NCBI GenBank assembly: GCA_022448245.1
Contig: JAKVCO010000001.1
Location: 62,001 to 126,000 of the forward strand
DNA length: 64,000 nucleotides
Direction: 5' to 3'
Source: Paracoccaceae bacterium
GTDB lineage: Bacteria; Pseudomonadota; Alphaproteobacteria; Rhodobacterales; Rhodobacteraceae
The notes under the pieces were generated by a model that worked only from the letters and a program-made list of their open reading frames with translations, ran no database searches and had not been told where the DNA came from. The translations under genes were made by a program, and so were the position numbers. Positions 19,346-27,638 of this stretch are shown in pieces; position 1 is the first letter of the stretch; each line of letters opens with the position of its first letter.

Positions 19346-20416
19346 TTGTACGACAACGCCCGCGTCTTCGACCGACACTTCAAGAACATGGGAGCTCTTC
19401 TCGGGCCCATTGGCTCGGCTCTTTCGGCCCACGGAAACTGGCAGCACCTGCCGGGCTATGCCGCGCCTGACATGGTGGCGATGGCCTCTGACACGCGTCA
19501 CGTCATCCTCACCCGCAAGGACGCGCCGATGGCCCTCGAAGGGTTCGCGAGTATCGTGACGAACCCGATCAACGGCGCGTTCAGGAAGAACGAGATGGCT
19601 GCGATCAAGAAACACAAACGCGCGATGTTGATCGAAGTGTACGCGGGCTCAGTACCGGGCTTCGGTCAGGCGCTTGCCGGCATGGAGCTTGCAAGCCTGC
19701 TTGGTGATCTGGGCCCGCAAGTTGGCAGCGAAACCCAGGATCAGCACGAAGAGCGTCTCCCGATCACGCAGCTTGTCGGCGCCGCGTTGGTGGACGAGGT
19801 CATGCCGTCCGCCGTGCACTGGAGGCAGTCCCAGCAGATCTTTGACGGGGCCACCTTCCAAAAGCTTGCCCTCGGTGGCTTTTCCCCGCTGCTTTATGCG
19901 GGGCCGTATGTGTACGGCGGTGAAGAGATGCCGGACGGCCAAGCCAAGGCTGGCGTCCGCGCCCTGGGATCGCAAAACATCCTCGGCAAGATGGTTGTCT
20001 TTGAGCCTCACGTCCAAGACTGGGCGCAGAGCTATCAGCAGTTGATCGCCTTCATCACCTATTGCGGGTCGCTGGGCCGCATCCTGAAAGAAGACGAATG
20101 CCTGTCGATGGGCGAGGGCGGGCCAACTGTCCGAACGCTGCACAAAAACGATATCCCGCAGCTTACCGATGGCTACATTTCGCTGGAGCTGGTTGAGGGC
20201 GACGTCACCGCGCGCGAGAAACGCCATGTCGATCCCGCCCAAATCCAGAGCGCGCTGAAAGGCAAACGCGCGCGATTTGCCGAAGCAAAGCTGGGCACTG
20301 CCCGACAAGCCGCCGCGAAGCGCCAGGGTGGCACACCCATGGCTATTCCGAACTGGATTGTCGCGCCGCTGGCTCTCTATGTGGTGGGCTATGTCGTCCT
20401 TGAATTCGTGGGCTAG
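19346..20416 (+). CDS. Uncharacterised protein with C-terminal membrane tail
   Basis: I do not recognise this 356-residue protein with confidence; parts recall DUF4261-type proteins. Residues 1-330 look soluble and mixed alpha/beta. The last about 25 residues (MAIPNWIVAPLALYVVGYVV) are one hydrophobic helix, preceded by a basic Ala/Lys/Arg stretch, giving a tail-anchored layout. The open frame can start no earlier than TTG 19346, which has no ribosome-binding site. An in-frame ATG at 19307, with AAAGG 8 bases before it, is separated by a TAG at 19334-19336. The bases after that TAG encode IVLLYDNA, a plausible first beta strand. The gene may therefore carry a nonsense codon near its 5' end. 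ATG 19388 is another possible start. Confidence 0.62.
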   Translation: MYDNARVFDRHFKNMGALLGPIGSALSAHGNWQHLPGYAAPDMVAMASDTRHVILTRKDAPMALEGFASIVTNPINGAFRKNEMAAIKKHKRAMLIEVYAGSVPGFGQALAGMELASLLGDLGPQVGSETQDQHEERLPITQLVGAALVDEVMPSAVHWRQSQQIFDGATFQKLALGGFSPLLYAGPYVYGGEEMPDGQAKAGVRALGSQNILGKMVVFEPHVQDWAQSYQQLIAFITYCGSLGRILKEDECLSMGEGGPTVRTLHKNDIPQLTDGYISLELVEGDVTAREKRHVDPAQIQSALKGKRARFAEAKLGTARQAAAKRQGGTPMAIPNWIVAPLALYVVGYVVLEFVG

Positions 20417-20585
20417 GCGACCTTGGCCAAGCTGGGCTTGAGCTGGTGTCGATGATCGCGGGCAGCGAGCCTAACCTGTGATCGCGGCGGCCGGTACACA
20501 GCCGCATGCCCAAAGTCCTGTAAAATAACGCTTTCCTCGTGCCGTCTCGCAGCTATATGCAGCGGCAAAGACGGAAAGCGCGCCC

Positions 20586-21866
20586 ATGGCCCCCATTGAA
20601 GATCACCCCCTACGCTATGCGTTGGCCAACGAAATCCATGCGCGACCTTTCCCGGCGCTACAGTCCCCGTCCACTGGCGCCTATTTGGCGATCAAGCAGG
20701 CCGAGAATGCGTCCTCGCGGGACCGCGAACTCGACCGTCAGCACCTGATCGATTTGCTCGACCGCCACGGCGCGCCGCATCCGTCGCCGGGGGCCACGCA
20801 TTACTACGGCCAAGTGGGCCGGTATTGGCTGAAGTGGGAAAGCCATGCGGAGTTCGTGACATACACGGCCTTTAGCGAGGGGCTGGGCGAGCGTGCCTTT
20901 GACCCGGCGGATTTCGAAGCTTTCCCTGATGATTGGCTGGAAGCCGCCCCTGGGTCGCGCCTGACCTCGGCCCTGATCCGCGTTCAGGAGGAGCCCGCGC
21001 CCGAAGCGCAGGCCGCGTTGATCGAAGACTGGTTCGTTTCTGAGAGCCTCGCCGTCAGCGATGTGGTCGACAGGTCTGTAACTGTAGCCAGTGACTTTCG
21101 CATCGATCCCGCAGGTCACATGCGGTTTGCTGTCTTCACCCGGCCTGACACCGGCAGCAGACGCATTGGCCGCGTCGTGCAGCGCTTGTGCGAGATCGAG
21201 ACCTACAAAACCATGTCCATGCTTGGCTTTGCGCGCGTCCAATCCATGTCGGCCCGCCTAGGCGAGATCGACTCGGCGCTGTTGCGGCTGGTGGATATGA
21301 TGTCCAACGGGCCGTCGAGCTCGGAAGGGACGTTGCGCGAATTGATCGCGCTGAGCTCGGAGCTTGAGAACATGTCGGCCAAGGCCGCGTTCCGCTTTTC
21401 AGCGACCCGCGCCTATGAGGCGATTGTTGCCCAGCGGATCGAAGTGCTGCGCGAAGAGCGCTTCAATGGACGCCAGACCTTCCGCGAGTTCATGATGCGC
21501 CGTTACGATCCCGCCATGCGCACCGTGGCTGCAACCGAGAGGCGTCTGAAGGGAATGTCAGAACGCGCGCTCAGGGCAGGGGACCTCTTGCGCACGAGCG
21601 TGGACGTCGAACGTCAGGCGCAGAACCAGAAGCTTCTTGAGAGCATGGATAAGCGCGCCGATCTGCAGCTGAGGCTGCAGAAGACGGTCGAGGGGCTGTC
21701 TGTGGTGGCGATCAGCTACTACGCCGTTAATCTGGTTGTGTATTCGCTTGGGCCAGCGGCCTCTCAGCTCGGGCTCACGCAATATGTGCTCTTTGGGATT
21801 TCCACGCCTCTCACCGTGCTTGCGGTGTGGTGGCTCGTGCGACGCATCCGCCGATCGGTGGAGTAG
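20586..21866 (+). CDS. DUF3422-family membrane-anchored protein
   Basis: A 426-residue protein matching the DUF3422 pattern. The N-terminus HPLRYALANEIHARPFPAL is the family hallmark, a long helical region spans about 200-350, and two C-terminal hydrophobic segments end in a basic tail (WWLVRRIRRS). It is probably anchored in the inner membrane with a large cytoplasmic domain, an arrangement resembling CorA-like or coiled-coil proteins, but no function is known. The ATG context is weak (GGAAAG). It is a stand-alone gene with a 169-base upstream gap in which nothing clear is seen apart from short palindromes. Confidence 0.83.
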   Translation: MAPIEDHPLRYALANEIHARPFPALQSPSTGAYLAIKQAENASSRDRELDRQHLIDLLDRHGAPHPSPGATHYYGQVGRYWLKWESHAEFVTYTAFSEGLGERAFDPADFEAFPDDWLEAAPGSRLTSALIRVQEEPAPEAQAALIEDWFVSESLAVSDVVDRSVTVASDFRIDPAGHMRFAVFTRPDTGSRRIGRVVQRLCEIETYKTMSMLGFARVQSMSARLGEIDSALLRLVDMMSNGPSSSEGTLRELIALSSELENMSAKAAFRFSATRAYEAIVAQRIEVLREERFNGRQTFREFMMRRYDPAMRTVAATERRLKGMSERALRAGDLLRTSVDVERQAQNQKLLESMDKRADLQLRLQKTVEGLSVVAISYYAVNLVVYSLGPAASQLGLTQYVLFGISTPLTVLAVWWLVRRIRRSVE

Positions 21867-21932
21867 CCCTCCGCCTTGCCTCGTGAGCTGGCCCTGACTA
21901 GCCTTGGGGTGCTCGCGCGCAGAGGTCTTCCG

Positions 21933-22930
21933 ATGGCAAAGCTGACCCCATTCGAGACACCGTCTGAGGACTTTTCCGGGTCACTCTCCGATCCCAGCCG
22001 GTGGGACGGGCTTGCCGTCCGTGAGGGCGATATCGTCGTCAACACACCTGCGAAATCCGGGGCAACATGGGTGCAAAGCATTCTGGCGATGCTCATAGCT
22101 CAAGACACCAATGTGGCTGCGCAGATCTCGCTGAAAAGCCCTTGGATCGATATCAAGTTTCGGCCCTTGGAAGACGTCGCCGCGCGGCTAGAGGCGCAAG
22201 ATCACCGGCGCCAGTTCAAGTCACACACTTCCTACCAAGGCCTGCCCTGGTGGTCAGAGCTGCGTTACATCTCGGTCTACCGTCATCCGCTCGACGTGCA
22301 TTTCTCCTACCGAAGGCACGTGGCCAACATGTCCTTTGGTATACTGGGGGAGTTCTTTCCTGACGACCCGAGGGAGAGCTGCACCCTCTTCCTTGAGGGC
22401 GACAACCCTGATGCCATGCCCCTGAAAACGATTGTGGCGCATCACAAAGGCGCGCTTGCCCGACGAGGGCGCGAGAACCTCTTGATGCTGCGCTACAATG
22501 ACATGCAGCGCGATTTTGGAAAGGCCGTGAGGCAGATCGCGGGCATGTCGGCCTTAAGCTATCTGACGCTTTCCTAGGGCGCGTTACCGAGGCCGCAACG
22601 TTTGAAAACATGCGCGCCAATTGCGACCGCTTCGTCCTGGGAGCGGGACAGGGGTTTTGGCGCCAAGATGCGAGCTTCTTTGACAGCGCCTCGTCGCGCA
22701 AATGGGAAGGCGTCCTCGCAGAAAGGAACATCACGGCCTACGAAGCGGCGATGGCCAGCCTGCTCACTGAAAAAGAGAGAGGCTGGCTCGAAAACGGTAC
22801 CGTCGCTCAGGCCGCGCGTTTGAGTGCCTGCGCCATGCAATGGATGCCGCCGCCTGTCTTCGAGATTTCGGCCGTTTCGACTTCCGTCACATCAAAACCC
22901 CGAGCGCGGAGTTCGCCAATCAAGTGCTGA
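21933..22930 (+). pseudogene. Sulfotransferase gene with a frameshift
   Basis: ATG 21933 (AGAGG box, 7-base spacing) opens a cytosolic-type sulfotransferase. The 5'-phosphosulfate loop TPAKSGATWVQ and the 3'-phosphate motif YISVYRHPLDVHFSY are both present. The frame stops at 22577 after RQIAGMSALSYLTLS. In the next frame the sequence continues as HVGLKLSDAFLGRVTEAATF and ENMRANCDRF, the expected C-terminal part. Loss of one base near 22542-22545 explains this. The second frame lacks a stop at the usual place and runs to 22930, 124 bases into the convergent gene. It is either a decayed gene or a sequencing error. The acceptor substrate is unknown. Confidence 0.83.
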
Positions 22931-23730
22931 GAGGTCGCCGGCGCAATGGCGCGGTCCCCGCCCAACGACATGAGGTTGCAGCCCAAGTTCATCGTATCCT
23001 GGAAGGGGACATCGATGATTTCGTGCCCTTTGCCCTTCAACCATTCCACGATCGCAGGATCAGTGCAGGCGGTGCAGACGGCCGTGAGCTTTTCTGCGAT
23101 CGGCACGACCATCAGGTCGATGTGCACATAGTATTCGTCGATGAAGGCAAGGCGGACTTCCCAACCTTCCTTTTCGAACCAACCGGCAACTTGGCGCGCG
23201 CCTTCTTCTTGCGTGCGGGCGCCGCCGCAGCCGATCAGAACGCAGCCTTCCTCGATGACGTTGAAATCGCCACCCTCGAAGGTACCTGCGGTGACCATGT
23301 CATAGATCGGGATGCCCAGCTTTTCGTACATGCGGATCGCGGCGTAGTTTTCGCCCCGGCGCCACCACTGCGCCATCGCTGTGATGATCGCCCCATAGGG
23401 CGTCATGACGGAGCTATCGCGGCTATAGACCTGCATCGTCAGCTCCGGCTCGGGCGGGGTCATGTGGACCTGAACGCCGAAACTCTCGTAGGCGGACACG
23501 AGCTCTGCATGCTGAGCCTGTGCCATCTGGATATCGCAGGGGGCCTCGCGCAGGTGCTTGCGCGACAGGCTCGACGTGGCGCGATGGAAAAGGTGCGCCG
23601 GCGATCCAAGAAGGACGTCCCTTAGGGGGTCGGTCTCATTCCGGAAGCCCCAATTCGTCAGTGGGGCTGTGCCGCCGCCGGGCGCGCGTCTTTGGAGGGA
23701 AAAGCTGTCTGTCATGGGCAAAGTGAACAC
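22807..23730 (-). CDS. Dimethylarginine dimethylaminohydrolase / arginine deiminase-like amidinohydrolase
   Basis: A 307-residue member of the guanidino-group-modifying superfamily (five-bladed propeller fold). Signatures are YSRDSSVMTPYG near residue 103, EGGDFNVI with the substrate-binding acidic pair near 152, the His in EYYVHIDLM and the C-terminal catalytic Cys in GGGIHCMAQ near 297. Such enzymes hydrolyse arginine, methylarginines or agmatine-like substrates, or transfer amidino groups. With a Cys at this position and no transferase-specific motif noted, hydrolysis is more likely. GTG 23730 or ATG 23715 may be the start. The 3' end overlaps the broken sulfotransferase. Confidence 0.82.
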   Translation of the reverse strand: MFTLPMTDSFSLQRRAPGGGTAPLTNWGFRNETDPLRDVLLGSPAHLFHRATSSLSRKHLREAPCDIQMAQAQHAELVSAYESFGVQVHMTPPEPELTMQVYSRDSSVMTPYGAIITAMAQWWRRGENYAAIRMYEKLGIPIYDMVTAGTFEGGDFNVIEEGCVLIGCGGARTQEEGARQVAGWFEKEGWEVRLAFIDEYYVHIDLMVVPIAEKLTAVCTACTDPAIVEWLKGKGHEIIDVPFQDTMNLGCNLMSLGGDRAIAPATSQHLIGELRARGFDVTEVETAEISKTGGGIHCMAQALKRAA

Positions 23731-23877
23731 CGCCCCCCGCCGCTGATCAAGGTTTTCATTGTGGCCTTCAGGATACGCCGAGCCTAGTTACGCTTTTGTG
23801 AGGTGCTCAACCCTCGCCCCAGACCCTCGGGCGCGCTAATTTGCGCCCGTTATTCGCACATTGTTAGGACCAGGCCC

Positions 23878-24600
23878 ATGTTGACCCGCCGCCATTTCCT
23901 TTCCACGAGCGCCGCTTTGTTTTCACCGGCCTTGCCGCTTCTGGCGCAAACCGCGGAAGAACCGCTCGTTGACGTGACCGAACCCATTGCGGGTGCGGCG
24001 GCTGAGGAAGTCGCGGTGCCGCGCCGGCCAGTGTCGAACCGCGCAATGTGGAACGCATGGGACGCGCGCGTGACGCCTGCCAACTATGACCCGTTCACCT
24101 CCAACCCTTGGGGCTTTCACCCGCGGTTTCTGCCGCAGCTGGTGGAACACAAGGCGGGCCTGAAACCGGGTGACATCCATGTGGATGCGATCGGACGCTA
24201 TCTCTATCATATCCGCACCGATGGCACGGCCATGCGCTACGGCGTGGCGATCGCCAAGGGCAACCTTTACGAGCCCGGCAGCTACACGATCCGCCGCAAG
24301 ACCAAATGGCCGACCTGGCGCCCGACGGACGCGATGATCGAGCGGGAGCCGTGGAAGTACAAAGAGTTTGAGAACGGCATGGACGGTGGCCCGTCGAACC
24401 CGCTGGGCAGCCGCGCGCTTTACCTCTTCGAAGGCAACCGCGACACATATCTGCGCATTCATGGCACGACCTCGCCACGCTCCATCGGTGGGCGCGCGTC
24501 TTCGGGCTGTGTCCGTATGGTGATGGCCCATATCATCGGGCTCTATGAAGAGGTTCAGACCGGCTCGACGGCGTACCTCTATGACGTGGAACGCGCCTGA
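23878..24600 (+). CDS. L,D-transpeptidase (YkuD domain)
   Basis: A 240-residue periplasmic L,D-transpeptidase that crosslinks peptidoglycan or attaches proteins to it. The N-terminus MLTRRHFLSTSAALFSPALP contains twin arginines (RRHFLS), suggesting Tat export. The catalytic block IHGTTSPRSIGGRASSGCVR (about 200-219) has the His and the nucleophilic Cys of the YkuD motif HG...SxGC. The last 20 residues complete the fold. The ATG lies after TTAGGACC. The gene is free-standing and convergent with a small lipoprotein gene. Confidence 0.91.
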   Translation: MLTRRHFLSTSAALFSPALPLLAQTAEEPLVDVTEPIAGAAAEEVAVPRRPVSNRAMWNAWDARVTPANYDPFTSNPWGFHPRFLPQLVEHKAGLKPGDIHVDAIGRYLYHIRTDGTAMRYGVAIAKGNLYEPGSYTIRRKTKWPTWRPTDAMIEREPWKYKEFENGMDGGPSNPLGSRALYLFEGNRDTYLRIHGTTSPRSIGGRASSGCVRMVMAHIIGLYEEVQTGSTAYLYDVERA

Positions 24601-24634
24601 CGCGCTCCCCATCAACCTAACTTTCTAGGTTAGA

Positions 24635-24907
24635 TCAGCTCGCGGCGGCTGCAGCAGCGGCCGCACGCTCTTCCGCCGTTTGTGCGCAAATCGGGCGGCC
24701 ATCGCGCGTACGGAGCGGCAAGAACGTGGTCTCAACCGCGTTGTCATGCACGTACCAATAGCAGCCATCTTCACGAAGGCGGGCCGTGGCGACAAAGCGC
24801 GGGTCAGCAACAGCGGCAACTTCTTCTGGCAACGGCGCCTGTTCTGGCACGGGCTCACAGGCCGCCAACGCTGCTAGTGCTGCAACAACGATTACCGAAC
24901 GCTTCAT
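24635..24907 (-). CDS. Small lipoprotein, unknown function
   Basis: A 90-residue predicted lipoprotein. MKRSVIVVAALAALAAC gives a short basic start, a hydrophobic core and a lipobox ending in Cys17. The mature part includes DGCYWYVHDNAVETTFLPL, RTRDGRPIC and a poly-Ala C-terminus. ATG 24907 is supported by GGAGAA at the right distance. Similar short lipoproteins are common in Rhodobacteraceae; no function is known. The 34-base gap to the L,D-transpeptidase contains a weak six-base inverted repeat (24615-24632). Confidence 0.78.
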   Translation of the reverse strand: MKRSVIVVAALAALAACEPVPEQAPLPEEVAAVADPRFVATARLREDGCYWYVHDNAVETTFLPLRTRDGRPICAQTAEERAAAAAAAAS

Positions 24908-25100
24908 AACATTTCTCCGAATGGCTTCTCTGTCGTAGTGCCTCTGCACCGGCAAAGGCAAGTGTCGTTCGGGCCCGATACTTGGGCGATGGGCCGCTCG
25001 GAACCGCGCGAAACCGGGCCCAAGCTAGGAAAAACTTGTTTTGAGGTACACTGATCTAGGGGACAGTGAGAAACGCAGGGCTTCGGCCAGGCAGGGGAAG

Positions 25101-25589
25101 ATGCAGAGCGACACTCCGGGGGGAACCGGGACGCCCCCCAAACATGATCAAGCGCCCTCCGATCCGAGGGGCAAAGCCATCGTCGATCGCGTGCTTGAGG
25201 AAGTCGGCGAGACTGTCGCTGACCGAGACTTTGTGGCCTTTGCTGCGTATCTTGGGCTACCCTACGCCGTGTCCACGTCCGAGCGGAGAGAAGTGATCGA
25301 AGACCTTGCTGGGCTCGAGAAGATGTACCGGCGCAGCATCGAATACCTTAATCACGATGGTGTTAGCGAGATGTGCCGGCGCACCGTGAGCGCCACGTTC
25401 GTAGATGTCGCCACGATATGGGCCTTGGTGGAAACGCGCCTCGTTCACTTTGGAAGCCAGATCAGGCGCGAGCCTTATTTCGTCCATTGCGAGCTATACC
25501 GACGGGCCGACAAGTGGCTCTTCACGTCGCGCCACTATGCCATCTCGGACGATCCACTGCACATGGCAGCTCTGGTTCCAGGGCCTTAG
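25101..25589 (+). CDS. NTF2/SnoaL-like hypothetical protein
   Basis: A 162-residue soluble protein. After a disordered Gly/Pro/Thr N-terminus it carries a helix (VDRVLEEVGETVADRDFVAF) and strands typical of cone-shaped NTF2-like folds: VSATFVDVATIWALVETRLV and YFVHCELYRRADKWLFTSR. No catalytic residues can be assigned. The ATG is preceded by GGGGAAG. Its stop codon overlaps the stop codon of the convergent permease gene (25586-25589), so there is no room for a terminator between them. Confidence 0.65.
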   Translation: MQSDTPGGTGTPPKHDQAPSDPRGKAIVDRVLEEVGETVADRDFVAFAAYLGLPYAVSTSERREVIEDLAGLEKMYRRSIEYLNHDGVSEMCRRTVSATFVDVATIWALVETRLVHFGSQIRREPYFVHCELYRRADKWLFTSRHYAISDDPLHMAALVPGP

Positions 25590-26566
25590 CGGCCCCGGAT
25601 CCGTGGATCGAGCGCGTCGCGCAGGCCGTCACCGATGTAGTTCACGCAAAGCACCGTCAGCGAGATCATCAGGCCGGGCCAGAGCACGCGCTCCGGGAAG
25701 CTGACCATGCGGTCCACGCTGTCGTTCAGCAGGCGGCCCCAGGTGGGGAAGTCCGGCGGGAAGCCGAAGCCGAGGAAGGACAGGGCGGATTCAGTGATGA
25801 TTGCCGTGGCGATCCCGAGCGTTGCCGACACCATGATGGGCGAGAGCACGTTTGGCAGAACGTGACGGCGGATCAGGCGACCGGGCCTGGTGCCCACGGA
25901 CTTTGCTGCTAGCACGAACTCACGCTCTTTCAGCGCGAGCACATCGCCGCGCACGATCCGTGCAGTCTGCATCCAGCTGGTGATACCAATGAGAGAGACG
26001 ATCAGGACGAATGTCCCGCCCTCGACCCCGAATGCGGCTGACAATGGCTCCCGGAAGAGGAGGGAGGCCACAAGGATCAGCGGCAAAAGGGGCAGGGCAA
26101 GGAAGAGGTCCGTCAGACGCATGAGTGGCGAATCGAGGCGCCGGAAGTAGCCAGCAAGAACGCCCACCAATGCACCAAGTACGATCGACAGCGCCATGGC
26201 CAAAAGACCCACAGCGATTGACACGCGGCCGCCGTACATCAGGCGGGCGAGATTATCGCGTGCGAGATTGTCGGTGCCCAATGGGTTCGCCCATTGAACC
26301 TTAGCGCCACTGTCCCAGATCGACGTGTAGATCGGGCGCGCATCGCGCTGCTTGATCATATCGAGTGTCGACGGAATGGCTTGCGGATCAGCCCGCCAGA
26401 TAAGGGGCCCGAGATAGGTACCCGCCACGATTACCACGAGGATAAAGAGCGAGATCATCGCGCCTCGGTGACGGCGGAACTGGCTCCATACTTCCTCCCA
26501 CTGCGAGCGCGGTGGCTTGTCCGGGATCGGATCTGAAAGCGGCGAGTTGTGTGCTGCATCAGTCAT
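25586..26566 (-). CDS. Peptide ABC transporter permease (DppC/OppC-type)
   Basis: A 326-residue inner-membrane permease. It has the N-terminal OppC-type cytoplasmic segment (SQWEEVWSQFRRHRGAMISL), a first helix near 35-55 and, after the periplasmic loop, GTDNLARDNLARLMYGGRVS. The ABC-contact (EAA) loop is present as AAKSVGTRPGRLIRRHVLPN. It pairs with the DppB-like permease upstream on the same strand, its ATG overlapping the end of that gene by eight bases. It imports di/oligopeptides with the solute-binding protein at 27639 and the fused ATPase at 29641. Confidence 0.92.
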   Translation of the reverse strand: MTDAAHNSPLSDPIPDKPPRSQWEEVWSQFRRHRGAMISLFILVVIVAGTYLGPLIWRADPQAIPSTLDMIKQRDARPIYTSIWDSGAKVQWANPLGTDNLARDNLARLMYGGRVSIAVGLLAMALSIVLGALVGVLAGYFRRLDSPLMRLTDLFLALPLLPLILVASLLFREPLSAAFGVEGGTFVLIVSLIGITSWMQTARIVRGDVLALKEREFVLAAKSVGTRPGRLIRRHVLPNVLSPIMVSATLGIATAIITESALSFLGFGFPPDFPTWGRLLNDSVDRMVSFPERVLWPGLMISLTVLCVNYIGDGLRDALDPRIRGR

Positions 26567-27566
26567 AGCGGATCCTCGGGTCGAGCAGGCCGTAGAGGAC
26601 GTCTGCGATGAGATTGAAGACAACGATCAGCACGGCGAAAATGAAGGTCAGCGTCTGCACCATGGGCAGGTCGTTGGCCTGGATCGCGGTGATCAGAAGC
26701 TGGCCGATGCCGTTCACCTTGAACACCTGTTCGGTGATGATCGCACCACCGAAGATCTGAGGCACCGACAAGGCCATGACCGTGATCACCGGGATCATGG
26801 AGTTGCGCAGCACGTGCACCATCACAACCGCCTGCTCCCGCAGGCCCTTGGCGCGAGCAGTGCGCACATAGTCCTGATTGAGGTTGTCGAGCATGGAGGA
26901 GCGCATGAAGCGCGAGGTCTGCGAGGTGATCTGCAGCGCCAGCACCATCACCGGCAAGAACATCTGGTTGAGCTGTTTGACGAAGCTCTCCCACGAATTG
27001 ACCACCAGCGTGGTGTCATAAATCGAAGGGAACCACCCGAGCTGAACCGAGAAGATCACGATAACGAGGACGCCCGAGAAGAACGGCGGGACCGAAAAGC
27101 CCACCATCGTGATGAACGTACCCAGATTATCAAAAAGGGAATATTGCTTGTAGGCCGAGTAGATCCCCACCGGGATCGCGATGGCAAAGCCCACGATATA
27201 GGCGACACCCACTACCCAGAGCGTTTGCGGCAGGCGTTGGACCACGATGTCCATCACCGGCGAACGCGTCTGCCAGGAGATCGCGCGGAACTGGCCTTCG
27301 CTGAGGCTCGTGCCGAAGTAGTAATCGATCATCACCATCGGCTCGATGACGAAGAACTGGTAGAGCCACTTCGGGAAGCTGATCCAGATTGGCTGACCCA
27401 CTCCGAGGGCCTCGCGCATCTGCTCCTTCACCTCGGCAGGCACGGTGAGCGGGACCTGCGCCATCGGATCGCCGGGGGCGAGCTCGAGCAGCAGGAAAAT
27501 GACGAGCGAGATAAACAGCAGCGTCGGAACCGCGAGTACCAGTCGTCTGATCGTATAGGTCAGCAT
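26559..27566 (-). CDS. Peptide ABC transporter permease (DppB/OppB-type)
   Basis: A 335-residue inner-membrane permease beginning YTIRRLVLAVPTLLFISL, the invariant first helix of OppB/DppB proteins. ELAPGDPM follows it. The coupling loop is DYVRTARAKGLREQAVVMVH near residue 225. Six hydrophobic segments are visible. It lies between the solute-binding protein gene (72-base gap containing a strong hairpin) and the DppC-type gene (8-base overlap), indicating one transcriptional unit. Confidence 0.93.
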   Translation of the reverse strand: MLTYTIRRLVLAVPTLLFISLVIFLLLELAPGDPMAQVPLTVPAEVKEQMREALGVGQPIWISFPKWLYQFFVIEPMVMIDYYFGTSLSEGQFRAISWQTRSPVMDIVVQRLPQTLWVVGVAYIVGFAIAIPVGIYSAYKQYSLFDNLGTFITMVGFSVPPFFSGVLVIVIFSVQLGWFPSIYDTTLVVNSWESFVKQLNQMFLPVMVLALQITSQTSRFMRSSMLDNLNQDYVRTARAKGLREQAVVMVHVLRNSMIPVITVMALSVPQIFGGAIITEQVFKVNGIGQLLITAIQANDLPMVQTLTFIFAVLIVVFNLIADVLYGLLDPRIRYD

Positions 27567-27591
27567 CGGCTTCTCATGTCGGGAAGAAAGG

Positions 27592-27618
27592 GTAGGGCGC
27601 GCACGCGGCGCACCCTAC
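27592..27618 (-). other. Intercistronic hairpin between solute-binding protein and permease genes
   Basis: Arms 27592-27602 and 27608-27618 form an 11-base stem with one wobble pair and a five-base loop. On the minus-strand RNA it is followed by a C/U-rich stretch rather than a clean U-run. Such hairpins commonly protect the abundant binding-protein mRNA and reduce downstream permease expression. Confidence 0.6.
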
Positions 27619-27638
27619 GATTGGTTGGCTAGACGGGT

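Noticed and set aside
22840-23625. 261-codon plus-strand frame
   Set aside because: Antisense to the DDAH-like gene, whose catalytic motifs are intact. It is a shadow frame.
26517-27632. 371-codon plus-strand open frame
   Set aside because: Antisense to both permease genes and rich in His/Arg/Asp as expected of a shadow of hydrophobic codons. No family match.
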